Source: Uranotaenia lowii
Lineage: Eukaryota; Arthropoda; Insecta; Diptera; Culicidae
DNA length: 64,000 bases
Direction of reading: 5' to 3'
NCBI RefSeq assembly: GCF_029784155.1
Contig: NC_073691.1
Coordinates: forward strand, 27,571,976-27,635,975
The position numbers and the translations under genes are program-made. Below are positions 1 through 11,280 of this stretch, one piece after another. The first letter of the stretch is position 1; every line of letters starts with the position of its first letter. The notes below the pieces were generated by a model. It saw only the letters and a program-made list of their open reading frames with translations. It was not told the origin of the DNA and made no database searches.

Positions 1-950
1 CGAGCTGAGATGCCTGATTATTCGCTGAGCCTGAACAAGGGGAGCACGAACGCGGAATCACTCCAGGGTGAGTGAGGGCACCTATAAATGGATACCAGAA
101 ACGTTCTAAAATATCCCACCCTTCACTTCCCGTTTTCTCCCGAAAACCCAAACAAACTGGACGTGTGTTATGTTGTTGTGTGATTTATCTTATCGTCCCG
201 GTGTTCTGCCTCCGATGATGTTTGGTCCATCTCGGTCGGATCGGTCGAGCTGAATCACGAAACTCTCCAACGTATTCCAACAAACTTACATACGACCTAG
301 TGGAACTAACTGCAACTCATCCTGGATGGAAGCTTCCCCACTAATCAGCTTGCTCGCTCCAAAGGCCACAAGAGGGTGAGATACCGTTAGGATTGGCCCG
401 GTCCTATCTGAACGGAACGCGAATGGTCAATGGATGCAGTCAGCAGTTTTACAAGGTAGGTATCTTCGTCTTCGTCTCCGTTCTTCTCCGCGCGGTCCGG
501 CTTGATAGGTTGATGAGTGCTGTAAATCTTCCGGCAGCATCTATGTATCTTCTATCTATGAGGGCTCTCTCATATAAAACTGACCAGCTTCAGGCCTCGT
601 CAGTGAGACGTCGCCGCCGGATTGGATCGAATGGGTTCGGTTGGAACCTTTCCAAAAGACGAAGATACCAGGCGAGTGTAACGCCATGCATCGGTACGCC
701 TAATGGCTAATTAGCTGTTTGCGCTACCGTTTTCCGGTTTTTAATCAATGGAAGTTAGTCTTGATGGCTGTTAGGAGTCAGTGAAGAAACAGGGGCCGAA
801 TGTTGATCTTGATAAACTCCGGTCAGAAGTAGAGTTATGTTCTTAGCTTTTATGTAATTAGAACTTGAGGTTTCAAACAATTTACACTCCGAAAAGAAAT
901 AATATGCTGAAAATATTACAAAGTTTTCGAATAGTCCAAAAAACTGACCT
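1..950. other. unique sequence, no recognised gene
   Basis: Mixed-composition sequence without tandem structure. The longest open frame (393-710, plus) starts at a non-ATG codon, has no recognisable domain and is rich in Arg and Ser, as chance frames are. The only functional-looking signal is a TATA/initiator pair listed separately at 573-607. The block resembles the other GC-richer islands between satellite arrays. Confidence 0.5.
573..607 (+). promoter_or_regulatory. candidate RNA polymerase II core promoter
   Basis: TATAAAA at 573-579 is followed by TCAGTGAG at 600-607. The A of the insect initiator consensus TCAGT (position 602) lies 29 bp downstream of the first T of the TATA box, the usual metazoan spacing. 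No downstream promoter element is evident. The first downstream ATG opens only a 16-codon frame, so no gene can be attached. The pair may be real or a chance match in a 64-kb window. Confidence 0.3.
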
Positions 951-1664
951 GTGCAAAAGTTCAGCTCTATCGGACTTGATTTAGGGGTGCCTCAAAGTTT
1001 CGATTTTTTTTACCCTCTTTGGCCCAAAAGGGGGCCAAAGAAAATCGGAAAACTCGAAATTTTTATTTTGATGCTAATTGACTTGAAAATGCATAAAACG
1101 TCAAAATTTGGTTAAATCCCAAAAAAAAATTGGTCAAAAATCGACTTTCTGGGGCTTCTACGACTTTAAACATCACCAAGGGGGGACCAAAGAAAATCAG
1201 GATAGTTGATTTTTTATCTAATGTTAAATGACTTAAAAATGCATAAAACACCGAGATCTGGTGTTATCACAAAAAAAAAATTGGGACTGAAATTGACTTA
1301 CTGTGTTAATCGGCCGGTTTTCTGATAACGGAAAAGTCCCAGAAAGTCAATTTTGAGCTTAATTTTTTTTTAAATAATACCATAGAATAGTCTCCAAGTT
1401 TTCTAAGCCAACGGCCATAAGATCGAATCCCGATCACGGCATATAAACTTCATTTTCTGTGGGTTGGTGGTTTCAGCATTTATGAGATGCTAGCCATCAT
1501 GTTCTCGAAAGATGTACTCTTAAAGTTGAGTAAATGGAATCTCGACGAGGAAACATCAAGTTGCTCTGCGATCCTGTATGTGTTTGTATTCGTTTTAAAA
1601 TTGGCTTTGAACGCTTTAAGGCACCCCTGAATCAAGTCCGATTGGGCTGAAATTTTGCAGGACT
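951..1664. mobile_element. long-TIR non-autonomous DNA element
   Basis: About 50 bp at the left (951-1001) is the imperfect reverse complement of the right end (about 1612-1661). Both arms contain ATCGGACTTGATT followed by AGGGGTGCCT, with a few mismatches. The interior has a diverged direct repeat of about 150 bp (units begin near 1030 and 1183, each with CCAAAGAAAATC) and no open frame. A partial SINE lies inside (1385-1535). No clear target-site duplication is visible, so the superfamily is not assigned. Confidence 0.6.
1385..1535 (+). mobile_element. tRNA-derived SINE, 5'-truncated copy
   Basis: This matches the body of the full SINE at 3130-3340 with moderate divergence. Shared blocks include the B-box region GATCGAATCCCG, the segment TTTCTGTGG, and the block GAGATGCTAGCCATCAT. 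The A-box half of the tRNA head is missing or unrecognisable, and no poly(A) tail is seen. It lies inside the long-TIR element at 951-1664. Confidence 0.6.
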
Positions 1665-2170
1665 CATAACCTTAGTATTCTTTTTAAAGCACGGGAAAAA
1701 AATGCTAAACTTAGATCAGCTGTGAGAAAAAAAAATCCGATTTAAGACACTTGACAGTGGATTTTGTACAGCCAGTAAATTATAACATAAGACACAAAAT
1801 AATAAGCAAATGATACAATTCTAAATTCTGAATCAATTAATCTGGATTAAGGAATTTTGAACGCGGTAAATCCAATTGATGGTTTTCGAATGGATGAATC
1901 CCCAAAAATCCTGTAGGATACCTTTTCTTCGGAATTTTTTAACATAAGTATAATCTACTATATGTAATCTTTTTGGAATTCCAGCATATAGTAAATTAAA
2001 AATAAAAGACATAAAAAATAAAATACAATTTTATAAAACAAAATTTAAAAAAACATGTGTTTCAAATAATTCTACGTATGCTCTGGGTTATTTCTGAAGA
2101 GAATAATACAAGGATATTGAAAAAATAGTTAGGTAAAATTACAATCGTAAAATACGATGCGGTAATGAAG
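1665..2170. other. AT-rich spacer, nothing recognised
   Basis: AT-rich sequence with short homopolymer runs and no open frame, inverted repeat or tandem structure that I can support. It leads into the first 9-mer array. Confidence 0.5.
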
Positions 2171-5165
2171 AGTCAAATAAAAGTTCGAGTTGATGATTGA
2201 TTTTGTAAATTTTGTACATTTTGACAATTTTTCTCATTATTTTCAATTTTATCATTTTGCCATTGTAGTGATTTTTGTCAATGTTATACAATTATTTAAT
2301 TTGTAATTTTTGACAATTTTGTTAGTTTTAAATTTTTATCAATTTAATCACTTTTGAAAAATGCATGATTTTTTTGTTGAAATTTAAAAATTTAACAAAA
2401 TTTTAAATACTAACCTCTTCTTGAAAGCTATCAAACCCCGTTTATAAACAATCTTTTACTATATTCTCAATATTTATTCTTGTTCTTAAATGTGAATTGT
2501 AAATATAAAAAAAAACTGACTTTGGCTCCTTAAAACTTTCGGTATGAGCCGTTTCAAATAAACGAATAAAAAAACTAAAATGAAAACATTGACAAGAATA
2601 GCAAAAAAATGGCAAAAATTTAAAAATTAGGAAAGTTGAAAACAAGACGAATGTAATGAAAAATACAAAATAAGCTAAATTGGCATAAAAACAAATTTAC
2701 CAAATTGGAGAAAATAAACATAAATGACAAAACTGACGAAATGGACAAAATTAACAGAGCTGACAAAATTGTGGAAATTATGGAAAATAAAAAAAATCGC
2801 AAATTTGAAAAAATTGCCAAAATTAACATTATTCATTTTATATCAAAATTGACAAAAAAAGTTAAAACTTCAAACAATACGAACATTGACAAAATTAACA
2901 AAAAATTAAAGATTACAAAATTTGAAAAATGGTCTAATTTAACAAAAATTACAAATTTCGCAAAATTGGCATAAACACAAATTGACCAAATTGAAGAAGA
3001 AAAAAAACATAAATGACAAAACTAACGACATTGACAAAATTGAAGAATTTAACCAATTTGACAAAGTAGACAAAATTGTGGTGAAAATAATGAAAAATAT
3101 CAAAATTTGCTAATTTGACGAAATTGACAGCCAGCGGCTTCGGCGTAGTGGTTAGAGTTCAAGTCATCTACGCCAAAGTTCATGAGATCGAATCCCGGTC
3201 ATGGCATACATAGTACACTTTCTGTGGTCTGGTGGTTTTAGCATTTGTGAGATGCTAGCCATCATTACTTCGAAAGATGTGCGCTTAGAAAGAGACGAAC
3301 CAGCCCAAGGCTGAAAACCTTAATAATAAGAAAAAAAAAACGAAATTGACAAAATTGACAAAATAAATATATTTAAGAACTGATGAAATTGATAAACATT
3401 AAATAATAAGAACATAGACAAAAATTTAACATAATTCTAAATCACAGAATTTGAAACTTACGAAATTGAAAGAATTGTGAAAATTTACAAAATTACCTGA
3501 TATATATAAATGAAAAAAATTATAATTTTAAATAATAAGAGAATTGACAAAAATAACAAAAATAAGGAAAATTGAAATTTGAAAAATGAACAAATGTAAT
3601 AAAAATTACAACATCGCAAAATTGGCATAAACACAAATTGACCAAATTGAAGAAAATAAACACCAATGAAAAATTTACGACATTGACAATATTAACGAAA
3701 TGGACAAAATTACCAAAGTTGACAGAATTCTGATGAAAATTATGAAAAATAACAAATCTTGCAAATTTGACAAAACTAACAAAATAACTTTATTTGAAAA
3801 ATTGACTTAAATGATATAATTGACAAAATCGACAAAATCGACAAAAATAATTCAAAAATAAACAAAAGACGAACAACAAAAATTGACAATAATTACAAGA
3901 TTTCAGAAATTGACAAAAGTGACTAAACTGAGAAATTTTAAAACATTAACAAAATTGACAAAATTGATTTATTTGACAAAATTGAAGAATTTGACAAAAC
4001 TGGCAAAACTGCCGATATTGACGAAATCGTTCCCAAACTAGTCAATTTTGTCAATTGAGTAAATTTTTACAACTATGTTAGTTGTCATTTTTATCAACTT
4101 TGTTAATTTTGTTTATTTTTTTTTCATTGTTGCCAATTTTGCAATTTTTTAAAATTTAGTTACTCGTAACAATTTCGTCGTTTATTTGTAAAATTTCTTT
4201 TTTTTTTTTGTGAATTTTGTCATTTTTTTTAAATTATTTTCTGTTACTTTTATCATTTTTTATATTTTTCTGATGTTTGTCCAATTTCAAGAATTTTTTA
4301 ATTTTGTCAATTAAGTGCATTATGTTTTTTTCCAATTTTGCCAAGTTTGTTTTGTTTTCAATTTGTCAAACTTTTACAAGTTTTTTTTTTAAATCTGTCA
4401 ATTTTGTCATTTTTATCATTTTGTCATTTCTGCATTTTTGGCATTATTTCGCTAATTTTGTCAATGCAGTCAATTTTTTCGATTATGCAATATTTTTAAC
4501 TTTTGCAATTTTCTTCTTTTTTGTTATTTTTATATTTTTTTTTATTTTTTTTTCATGTCTGTAAAATTTTAAGAAATCATCAATTTTGTCTATTAGGTTC
4601 ATTTTGATTTTTTTTTTATAATTTTCCAAATTTGTTTATTTTTTCAGTTTGGTAAAGTTTTACAATGTTTTAAAATCTGTCAATTTCGTATTTTTTTATC
4701 ATTTTGTCATTTCTGTCATTTTTGTCTTATTTGTCAATTTGGTCAATTTTTATTTTGTCAATTTTTTGGATTTTGCCAGTATTTTTAAGTTTTGACATTC
4801 TTGTTTTTTTTCTGAATCTTTTATTATTTTTTTAATTTTTGTCGTTTTGTCCAATTTCAATATTTCTTCAATTTTGTCAATTGGGCTCATAATGACTTTT
4901 TTCCAATATTAACAAATTTGTCATTTTTTTTAAATTTGGTCAATTTTAGCATGTTTTTAATCTGCAAATTTCGTTATTTTTAACATTTTGTCATTTCTGT
5001 CATTTTAGTCATTTTTGTAATTTTTGTCAATTTCTTCATCGTTGTGAAAATTATGTCAATTTATTTAGATTTTGTTGGTTTTTGACATTTTTTCAATTAT
5101 GTCAATTCAGTCTATTTTATAAAATTTTGCAAATCTTGTCATTTTTATTTATTTCGACAATTCTT
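2170..5165. repeat. degenerate 9-bp satellite (AAAATTGAC type) with a strand switch
   Basis: From about 2640 to 4035 the plus strand reads as degenerate AAAATTGAC repeats. From about 4040 to 5165 it reads as the complement, TTTTGTCAA. A short T-rich stretch of the same type lies at 2200-2350, with a less repetitive spacer at 2400-2640. The switch near 4035-4045 makes the block a large imperfect inverted repeat. Units are heavily mutated and interrupted. Open frames inside are low-complexity by-products. A full-length SINE is inserted at 3130-3340. Confidence 0.85.
3130..3340 (+). mobile_element. full-length tRNA-derived SINE with 11-bp target duplication
   Basis: The head carries a pol III A box (CGGCGTAGTGG, 3141-3151) and a B box (GATCGAATCC, 3186-3195) at tRNA-like spacing. 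A tRNA-unrelated body follows, with a conserved tail segment (AGGCTGAAAACCTTAATAA) and a run of 10 A ending at 3340. The 11-bp sequence CGAAATTGACA occurs exactly at 3119-3129 and 3341-3351, as expected for LINE-mediated insertion. Because the host array is itself repetitive, chance helps a little, but the CG start is unusual for this array. The transposition machinery would come from a partner LINE. Confidence 0.85.
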
Positions 5166-7920
5166 GAAGTACAGTCATAGCCTAAGTGCAAAAAAAAATT
5201 ATTTTTTTTGACAAAATCAATCTTAACATCCTCATTACCAGGAAATCATTGGATAAACCACAGCTTTAGGATAAATATAAGTTATATCGGGCTAGATTGT
5301 AATCACGATTCATTAGTTTAAAAAAATTGGCTTCTTGAACTAAAGGGATCAATTGAATTCATAGATAACATTTGAGTGATCTGTTTAAAAAAAAAGTGTT
5401 TACCGTTGCTTTCAATTAAGACTTTATAAACTTCATATTATTCGTCAACGATTGACAAATAAGAAAAAAAAATTGATAAATATTTTTCATGCTCGATGCA
5501 TTTAAAAATGATGGAAAAAGATCTTTAAGACATCTTTTGTTTACTTTTTTAACCAAAGTTCCAATCCTTAGAGAATTTAGTTTTTAAATTTTGTAAAGTA
5601 ACAGCATTGCCGTTTTGTTTCGTTTGGCACATTTTTCTAGAACATAAGATTTTTGTTACAGATTCCAACGAAAACATTTCAATTTTTTTAACATCTATAA
5701 ACAAAAAAGTTTAGAAAAGCTCAAGATTGTCAAAAAAAAATGAGTAGAAGTATTTTGACGTTAAAAATATATTCTTGTATTATTAACTTATATTTAACCT
5801 GGAGATTTTTTAATTGATCGATCAGCGATCAATACTTTAAGTATAAGATTATAAAAAACACGATTTGAAAAATTGAACAAAAAATACTCAAACCCCACTT
5901 TTTTCTAAGGAATTTAAAATCTAAATTATGGGGATTTTATCTGACAATTTGCGCAAATGGTCTTTGGGTCTTCCCAAAAATGAAAGTTTGATTCATTTTT
6001 ACGACCTAAAAAAAAAATTTCGAGTTATATTCGGTTAGATTTTATTGTAAATGAAACAAAACCTAATTTCAAAGCTACATAACTCTGTTATTTTTCATCG
6101 GAAATCATAAAATAGCATCATCAATAGCAGAAGCAAATTTTTATCAGCATTTCAAATGAAAAATTTTAAGATTTAAAGTAATGATCATCAACATGAAAAA
6201 ATGAAAATAAGCTTTAAATGGTGTCTAAAAGTACCCACTGCATCACCGGATATTCTGCAAAAAAATAACATAATAAAGCCCAATTTATTATGCAATTTTC
6301 TTCTGAAGATACCGAAATGTCCCAACAACTCCTTTGAGAGTTATGAAAAAAATAATGACAGTAAATCTCTTTTTTGCATCGAAAACAAACAATGCTCAAA
6401 CATATGCAAAACACTCAAATTGAGTGTTTGCAGCAAAACTGACATAAGAAGAAATGAAAAAAAAAAAAAAATTAACCCAATTTTCAATTTTTGAGAAGAT
6501 CAAATAACTCCCGGTCGACAATTGTTAGATAGTTGAAACCTCTTATGCCGATCTGTTTCTTTCAATCGTCTATTCGCCTATTAGTATTCCAGATTTTTTT
6601 CCGAACATATCCGGTGGTCGAATACGAGCATTAGATTTTAGAAAATTCAACCTAAATTCTGGGTAAATTCAATCAAAACCCATGTTTATTCGGCAATCTG
6701 GAATGCTTAGATCGTAATCTTCAATATTGGAAATAATTTTCTTCAAGAAAAATAACTTTTACTGATATGGCCGTAAAATAAATGACAAAAAAAAGTTGAA
6801 AGTGCTCAACGATTATAATTGTATTCTGTAAACTGAATTGGAATTGAAAATTGTGAATTACATGTTGTGATACTCAATTCATGCTAAAAGTATTGATTCT
6901 CAAGTGTCCAAGTTTGCAGTTTTGTAGTTATGAAAAATTAAGTTTTCTCTTGTTGACATAAACAAACTTCTTCATAAATTTTAGACAATCGATTTCCTGT
7001 TGTTGGCTCCCTGATTTTGCTTCAAAATTCCCGATTTTCCAGGCATATTTTCAATTTCCTGGTTTTAGCCGTTTTTCCTAATTTCTCGGTACTGTGGCCA
7101 CCCTGGCTTAGGCAAAAATACTTCAATTGAAATTTTCTCACAGCAGCAAAACCATCGAAGCAGGCTAACCCATAAATTTGGCCATAATTAGCGACAAATC
7201 GTCGTCAGCCATAAAGCAGTCAGGTGTGCATAATTTTTCCTTTTTTCCATTCGACCGAAGTAAGCGACCTAAACACCAATCAAATCGAACCGTAAAAAGT
7301 CACACAAACGAGGCACCGCCGCCGCGGAATTTGCCGAATGCCTTCCTAAGAATGATTAGAGTTAGAAAGAGGGGGGTCAATTCAAATTTGGCCAAACGTC
7401 GCGCAACGGCAAGAAAGGTCGAGGAGGCGTCTCGCGTTAGCGTCATCACCCACCCAAAGCCGGCACGATTTTTTGGTCGATCTCGGCACAGAATCAACCA
7501 AAATCGCGCGTTTATCTCATTAGAGAGGGTTATTAACGGTCATAGCCAAGCCAAGCCAAGCCAATTTCGTCCGACACTCTTGTGAAATGTGCCCTGCCGC
7601 AGAACTTGGCCCGATTGGAGGTCGTGATTTTGGCGGCATGTGCTCTATACCCGCAAAGCAATTTTATGGAGGAAGTAGCTTCTTCACATGGCGACCGTGC
7701 CAAAACTTCGCTTGTGAATCGGTTTTCCCAATGATAGACCCACTCGCAGTACTATAGCGATATGTAAATCGAGGTATACAATCTCGGGCAGTATTTCTCG
7801 AAACGCCTGCTTAGATGGGGTGAAATTATCGGAACCAGAGAAAAACAAACAAATACAAACACAAGTTGACCTAGTTTTCCTCGGGCACGCCGCCGTTTCC
7901 AAAATCCTGCTATGAATAAT
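5166..7920. other. AT-rich to mixed intergenic DNA, no recognised gene
   Basis: From 5166 to about 7000 this is AT-rich sequence with chance frames only. It includes a 19-bp palindrome (6410-6428, AACACTCAAATTGAGTGTT) and a small inverted-repeat element (6585-6708). Around 7060-7110 is a segment ending in GTGGCCACCCTG, which looks like one end of a hAT-type element with no partner. From 7140 to 7900 GC rises. The open frame at 7178-7585 is Arg- and Ser-rich, has no recognised domain and lies just 3' of the chitin-binding-like gene. Confidence 0.5.
6585..6708. mobile_element. small inverted-repeat element (MITE-like)
   Basis: TATTCCAGATT at the left and AATCTGGAATG at the right are reverse complements. 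The match continues after a short T-run into CCGAA against TTCGG. The interior is only about 100 bp and non-coding. No convincing target duplication is seen, so this could be a MITE or a chance inverted repeat. Confidence 0.35.
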
Positions 7921-7926
7921 TTTATT
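7921..7926 (-). promoter_or_regulatory. poly(A) signal AATAAA
   Basis: AATAAA on the minus strand lies about 90 nt downstream of the stop codon of the chitin-binding-like gene at 8016-8018. This is a plausible 3' end for that transcript. In AT-rich DNA the hexamer alone is weak evidence. Its position is what supports it. Confidence 0.5.
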
Positions 7927-8015
7927 AGGTTCTTGACTCCTTAGCTATACACTTCACTATGTACTGGTTCGATTCATTCACGCCAAAAATTCAAACGCGG
8001 GTCAATCACCTTTTC

Positions 8016-8607
8016 TTACGGTGGACAACTGTTGGTCCACACCACTTGCAGGAAGCAGGTCTGATGCCGGTAACTAAAAGCGGTTCCCTGGGCACAGGGC
8101 ATCGCAATCGCAGCCCAAGTAACCGGATCGATACTCAGCGGACGGCATCGGCAAAATTGATGCGAATCCTCGTGACAGCTCAGTTTTTCCCGTTCCTCGC
8201 GAGTGTTGCAGGGCACTTGGTCACAAACTGGCATCACGGAAGTCGGCTCGTCTTCCTCTTCCGGCATCACACAAACGTCATCCGGTCGGACACTGGGATG
8301 TACGCAAACCTGCCGCCAAAAGTGGAAAACTGTCCCGGGGGCACAGGGCATCACCCGAGGTTCCCAGGACCAAGTCCCGGAGTTCGGACGGCACTGACAG
8401 TATTTGGCCGGATCCCGGTGGCACCAAAGGGTGTTTATATGCTCGTAAGTTTCACATCGGGCTCCCATACAATCTTCCGGGCCGCCTTGCCCGGAACAGC
8501 ATACCGCAATGGCCGTTAATAATATTATCGGTCCTTTAATTGTGGAATTTGGCATAAATTTAGGGTTTAATTTGTTTAAATTGTAGGGACTTACCGAAAA
8601 TATTCAT
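8016..8607 (-). CDS. secreted two-domain chitin-binding-like protein (peritrophin/ChtBD2-like), 2 exons
   Basis: Two exons (8607-8595 and 8533-8016) encode 176 residues. Residues about 4-17 are hydrophobic, with likely signal cleavage near residue 19, so the product should be secreted. The mature part holds two homologous repeats of eight cysteines: Cys26, 31, 42, 50, 52, 68, 81, 92 and Cys108, 113, 124, 132, 134, 151, 164, 174. Spacing is almost identical (C-x4-C-x10-C-x7-C-x-C-x15/16-C-x12-C-x10/9-C). An acidic linker of about 15 residues (EEEDEP) separates them. Each repeat has MPCA-x-GT-x-F followed by an aromatic residue and Q-x-x-C, as in arthropod chitin-binding type-2/peritrophin domains. 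A role in peritrophic matrix or cuticle is inferred from family only. I chose the spliced start because GTAAGT and a TTAAAG acceptor join in frame and keep the signal peptide; the unspliced ATG lies inside the intron. A GTAAG overlaps the stop codon (8019-8015), so a further 3' exon is possible. Confidence 0.82.
8534..8594 (-). other. 61-bp GT-AG intron of the chitin-binding-like gene
   Basis: The donor is G|GTAAGT after a 13-nt coding stub of exon 1. The acceptor is ATTAAAG|GA. The splice joins a split Gly codon (G + GA). About 60 bp is the common size for short dipteran introns. The polypyrimidine tract is weak, but no other arrangement gives both an upstream ATG and an intact signal peptide. 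Confidence 0.75.
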
Positions 8608-9720
8608 TTTCAAAAGTCAGTTCAACCCAAGTTGGAATAGAATCACTCTCTCTAGAAGCAATGTTTTGTACGATCTGATTCTATATCCAAAATATCCAGT
8701 CGGACGGCGCTAATTTGAAAATGTCAACAAAAAAAGGTAGATAGCAAAAGTATTTCGTCTCATCCGTCTGGCGGCTGATTTTGTATCTATGTGAGCAAAT
8801 AAGGAAGCTATAAAGATAACTCAAAGCAAAATCTACGCAGAGAATTTGGGCTTTTTTTCTCATAACAACTTGAACAACTAGTAAACAGGAAAGTTGCTAG
8901 TGATGAGTAATCTTAACTACAATCCTAAATTCCAGCAGAAACTCATCAATCCAATAGTAGCTTCGTTCGTATCAAAAACTTCAAAAAACAATCTCAGTTT
9001 AAGTCCTTGAAGATAGAAGATAATAAATGAAGAAAAGTAGGGCCACTATAAAATCTGGAATATCATTTTAAAGATCAAATGAAAAGATTATGCAAACCAA
9101 TGTTTATTTTTAAATGCACAAAAATATGATAAGATATGTACAATAGTTTCTGAAAGACAACAAAAATGATGCAGTATATGGATACAATCCCAAAAAAATC
9201 AATAAGTTAAAGCTAAGGTTACCTGATTTTATTCAGGATGTATCCGGACTGGACAAATCTGGGTAATTTTATCTAAAAACCTAGCAAAATCAGAGTATAT
9301 ATTTGATTTCAACTTTTTCAAATCCAAATCCCGGCAAAATCTTGGCAAATTTGATCAAAACCGAGAAATTATTCGATAAATATTAAAAAGGAAACACAAA
9401 AAATGTTTTTTATTCCATCAAAACACATCAGTAGTTTCAAAAATTATATTGGAGGCTTTCAAAAATTGATCATGATAATTTAGATAAAACTTGTCTAAAA
9501 AAACTTTTTTGTGGACGAGAAAATAAAAATTTGAGTTTTTTGTAGCGAAATCCGGACCGGACTTTTCCTAAATGTATTGTCAAATATCGGTGCAAGTCCA
9601 GGTAAAATCGAGAACTTTGAAAAGCTAAGCGTAAGCCTTAGAAAGTTTTTAGAAAAAAAAAGTCAAGAACCACTAACTATTAAATCTAAAGCTGGGAAAA
9701 TATCTATCGAGTTTAAAATT
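8608..9720. other. upstream region of the chitin-binding-like gene and AT-rich spacer
   Basis: On the minus strand a TCAGAT (8678-8673) could serve as an initiator about 70 nt upstream of the start codon. No TATA box sits at the right distance. From 9200 to 9640 there are scattered phrases such as GGTTACCTGATTTT and ATCCGGACCGGAC that resemble decayed hAT-type repeat fragments, with no clean termini. No other gene is visible. Confidence 0.4.
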
Positions 9721-10985
9721 TCAAAATGTCAAAACATGACAAAAATCTAAAATTTCGAAATGTTAACAATGTCATTATATTCAAAAATTTCCAAAACATC
9801 CAAAATTCCAAACATGTCCAAAATGTCAAATTTTTCAAAAATGTCCAAAAGGTCAGAAATGTCAAAAGTCCTCAAATCACCAATAATGTAATAAATATCA
9901 AAAATGACAAAACATAAAAAATGTCAAAAAGTGCAAAGTTGTCGAAAATGACGAAATTGTCAATACTTTGAAATTGAATACGGTGAATATTGTAAAAATG
10001 TTCAAAAATATCAACAAAGTCAAAAATGTTAAAACTGTCAAAAATGTCAAAATTATCAATTCTGTAAAATGGGCAAATATTGTCAATATTGTCAAAAATG
10101 TCAAAATTCTTGTAATTGGCAAAAAAATGAGAAAAGTGAAAAAATTGTCGAAAATAAAAAATGTCAAAATTGAAAACAAAGAAAAAAACTGATACTGGAA
10201 CGTACAAAAAAAATGCTCAAATGTCAAAAAGTTCATAGGTGATATTTATCAAAACGGTCATGTAAGTCAGAAATGTCAAAAAATGACATAAATACCAGAA
10301 ATGTGAAAACTGAAAAAAATGCCAAAAAAGTCCAAAATGTTAAAATTTTTTTTAAAAAAATAAAGCATCAAAAAATATTCAACATGTCAAAACGGTAACA
10401 CTGAAAAAATTGTATTATTGTCCAAATTGTCACTATTGTTAAAAATTTTGAAAGTTTTGAATTGTTCCAAATTTCAAAATATTTAAATGGAAAAAATGTC
10501 AAAACTGCGGAAAATGTCAACGATGGTGAAAATGTCAAAATTGTCAAAAAAATAAAACATGTAAAAAACGCAAAACTGTCAATACTGTCAAATGTAAAAA
10601 TTGTCAATATTGACAAAAATTTCAAAAGTGTCAAAATTACAGAAACTATCAAATTTGTTTAAAATTTCAAAAATGTCGAAAAAGTAGAGTGTGTCAAAAT
10701 TGTCAAAATTGTCACAACTGCCAAAAATGTTGAAAATGTTAAAAATGTCAAAAATGTCAGTAAAGGCGAAAAGTCGAAAATGTCAAGAAATGCAAAAAAG
10801 TCAAAAATGTTAAATCTGTCAGAAAAGTCAAAAATGTCAGAAATGTCATGAATGTCATAAATGTCAAAGAGGTAGAGAACAAAAAAACAATGAAAATGTC
10901 AATAATGTCAAGAATATCTTACAAATAAAATATATCCAAAATTTCAGAAATGTCGACAATGTAAAATTTATCAATAATGTTAACA

Positions 10986-11045
10986 TTTTTTTTATGTCTT
11001 TATTAAAGAGATTTTCAGCTTTCAGCTGGTTCATCTATTTACCGT
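10986..11045 (-). mobile_element. SINE 3'-end fragment
   Basis: Read on the minus strand, this segment contains ATGAACCAGC, then GCTGAAAAT followed by an AATAAA-like tail and a run of A. This resembles the end of the SINE at 3130-3340 (GACGAACCAGC, GGCTGAAAACC, TTAATAATAAG, A-run). The tRNA head is absent, which is typical of 5'-truncated copies. Confidence 0.5.
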
Positions 11046-11280
11046 TAAAAATGTATTTATTATAAAAACTGTAAAAATTGTTGAAAATGTCAAATTTAAA
11101 AATTTAAAAATGGCCAATAATGCCGAAAATGTACAAATGTCAAGAATGTCAAAAATGTCAAAAATGTCAAAAATGTCCAAAATGTCAAAAATGTAAAAAA
11201 TATCAAGAATGTCAAAAATGTTCAAAATATCCAAAATGTCAAAATTGTCAAAAATGTCAAAAATGTCAAAAACGTCATAA

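Noticed and set aside
2170..5165. CRISPR-like regular repeats
   Set aside because: Units are 9 bp and contiguous without unique spacers, and the organism is eukaryotic by all other signs.
7178..7585. 135-residue basic frame downstream of the chitin-binding-like gene
   Set aside because: Starts at a non-ATG codon, is overlapped by a minus frame, and has no domain. It is probably chance in a GC-richer stretch.
7959..8519. 186-residue plus-strand frame
   Set aside because: It is antisense to the cysteine-rich gene, which has signal peptide, splice sites and two matched domains. This frame is its shadow.
9200..9640. A complete hAT element
   Set aside because: Only scattered phrases resembling hAT-type ends are present. 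No matched termini or 8-bp duplication could be found.
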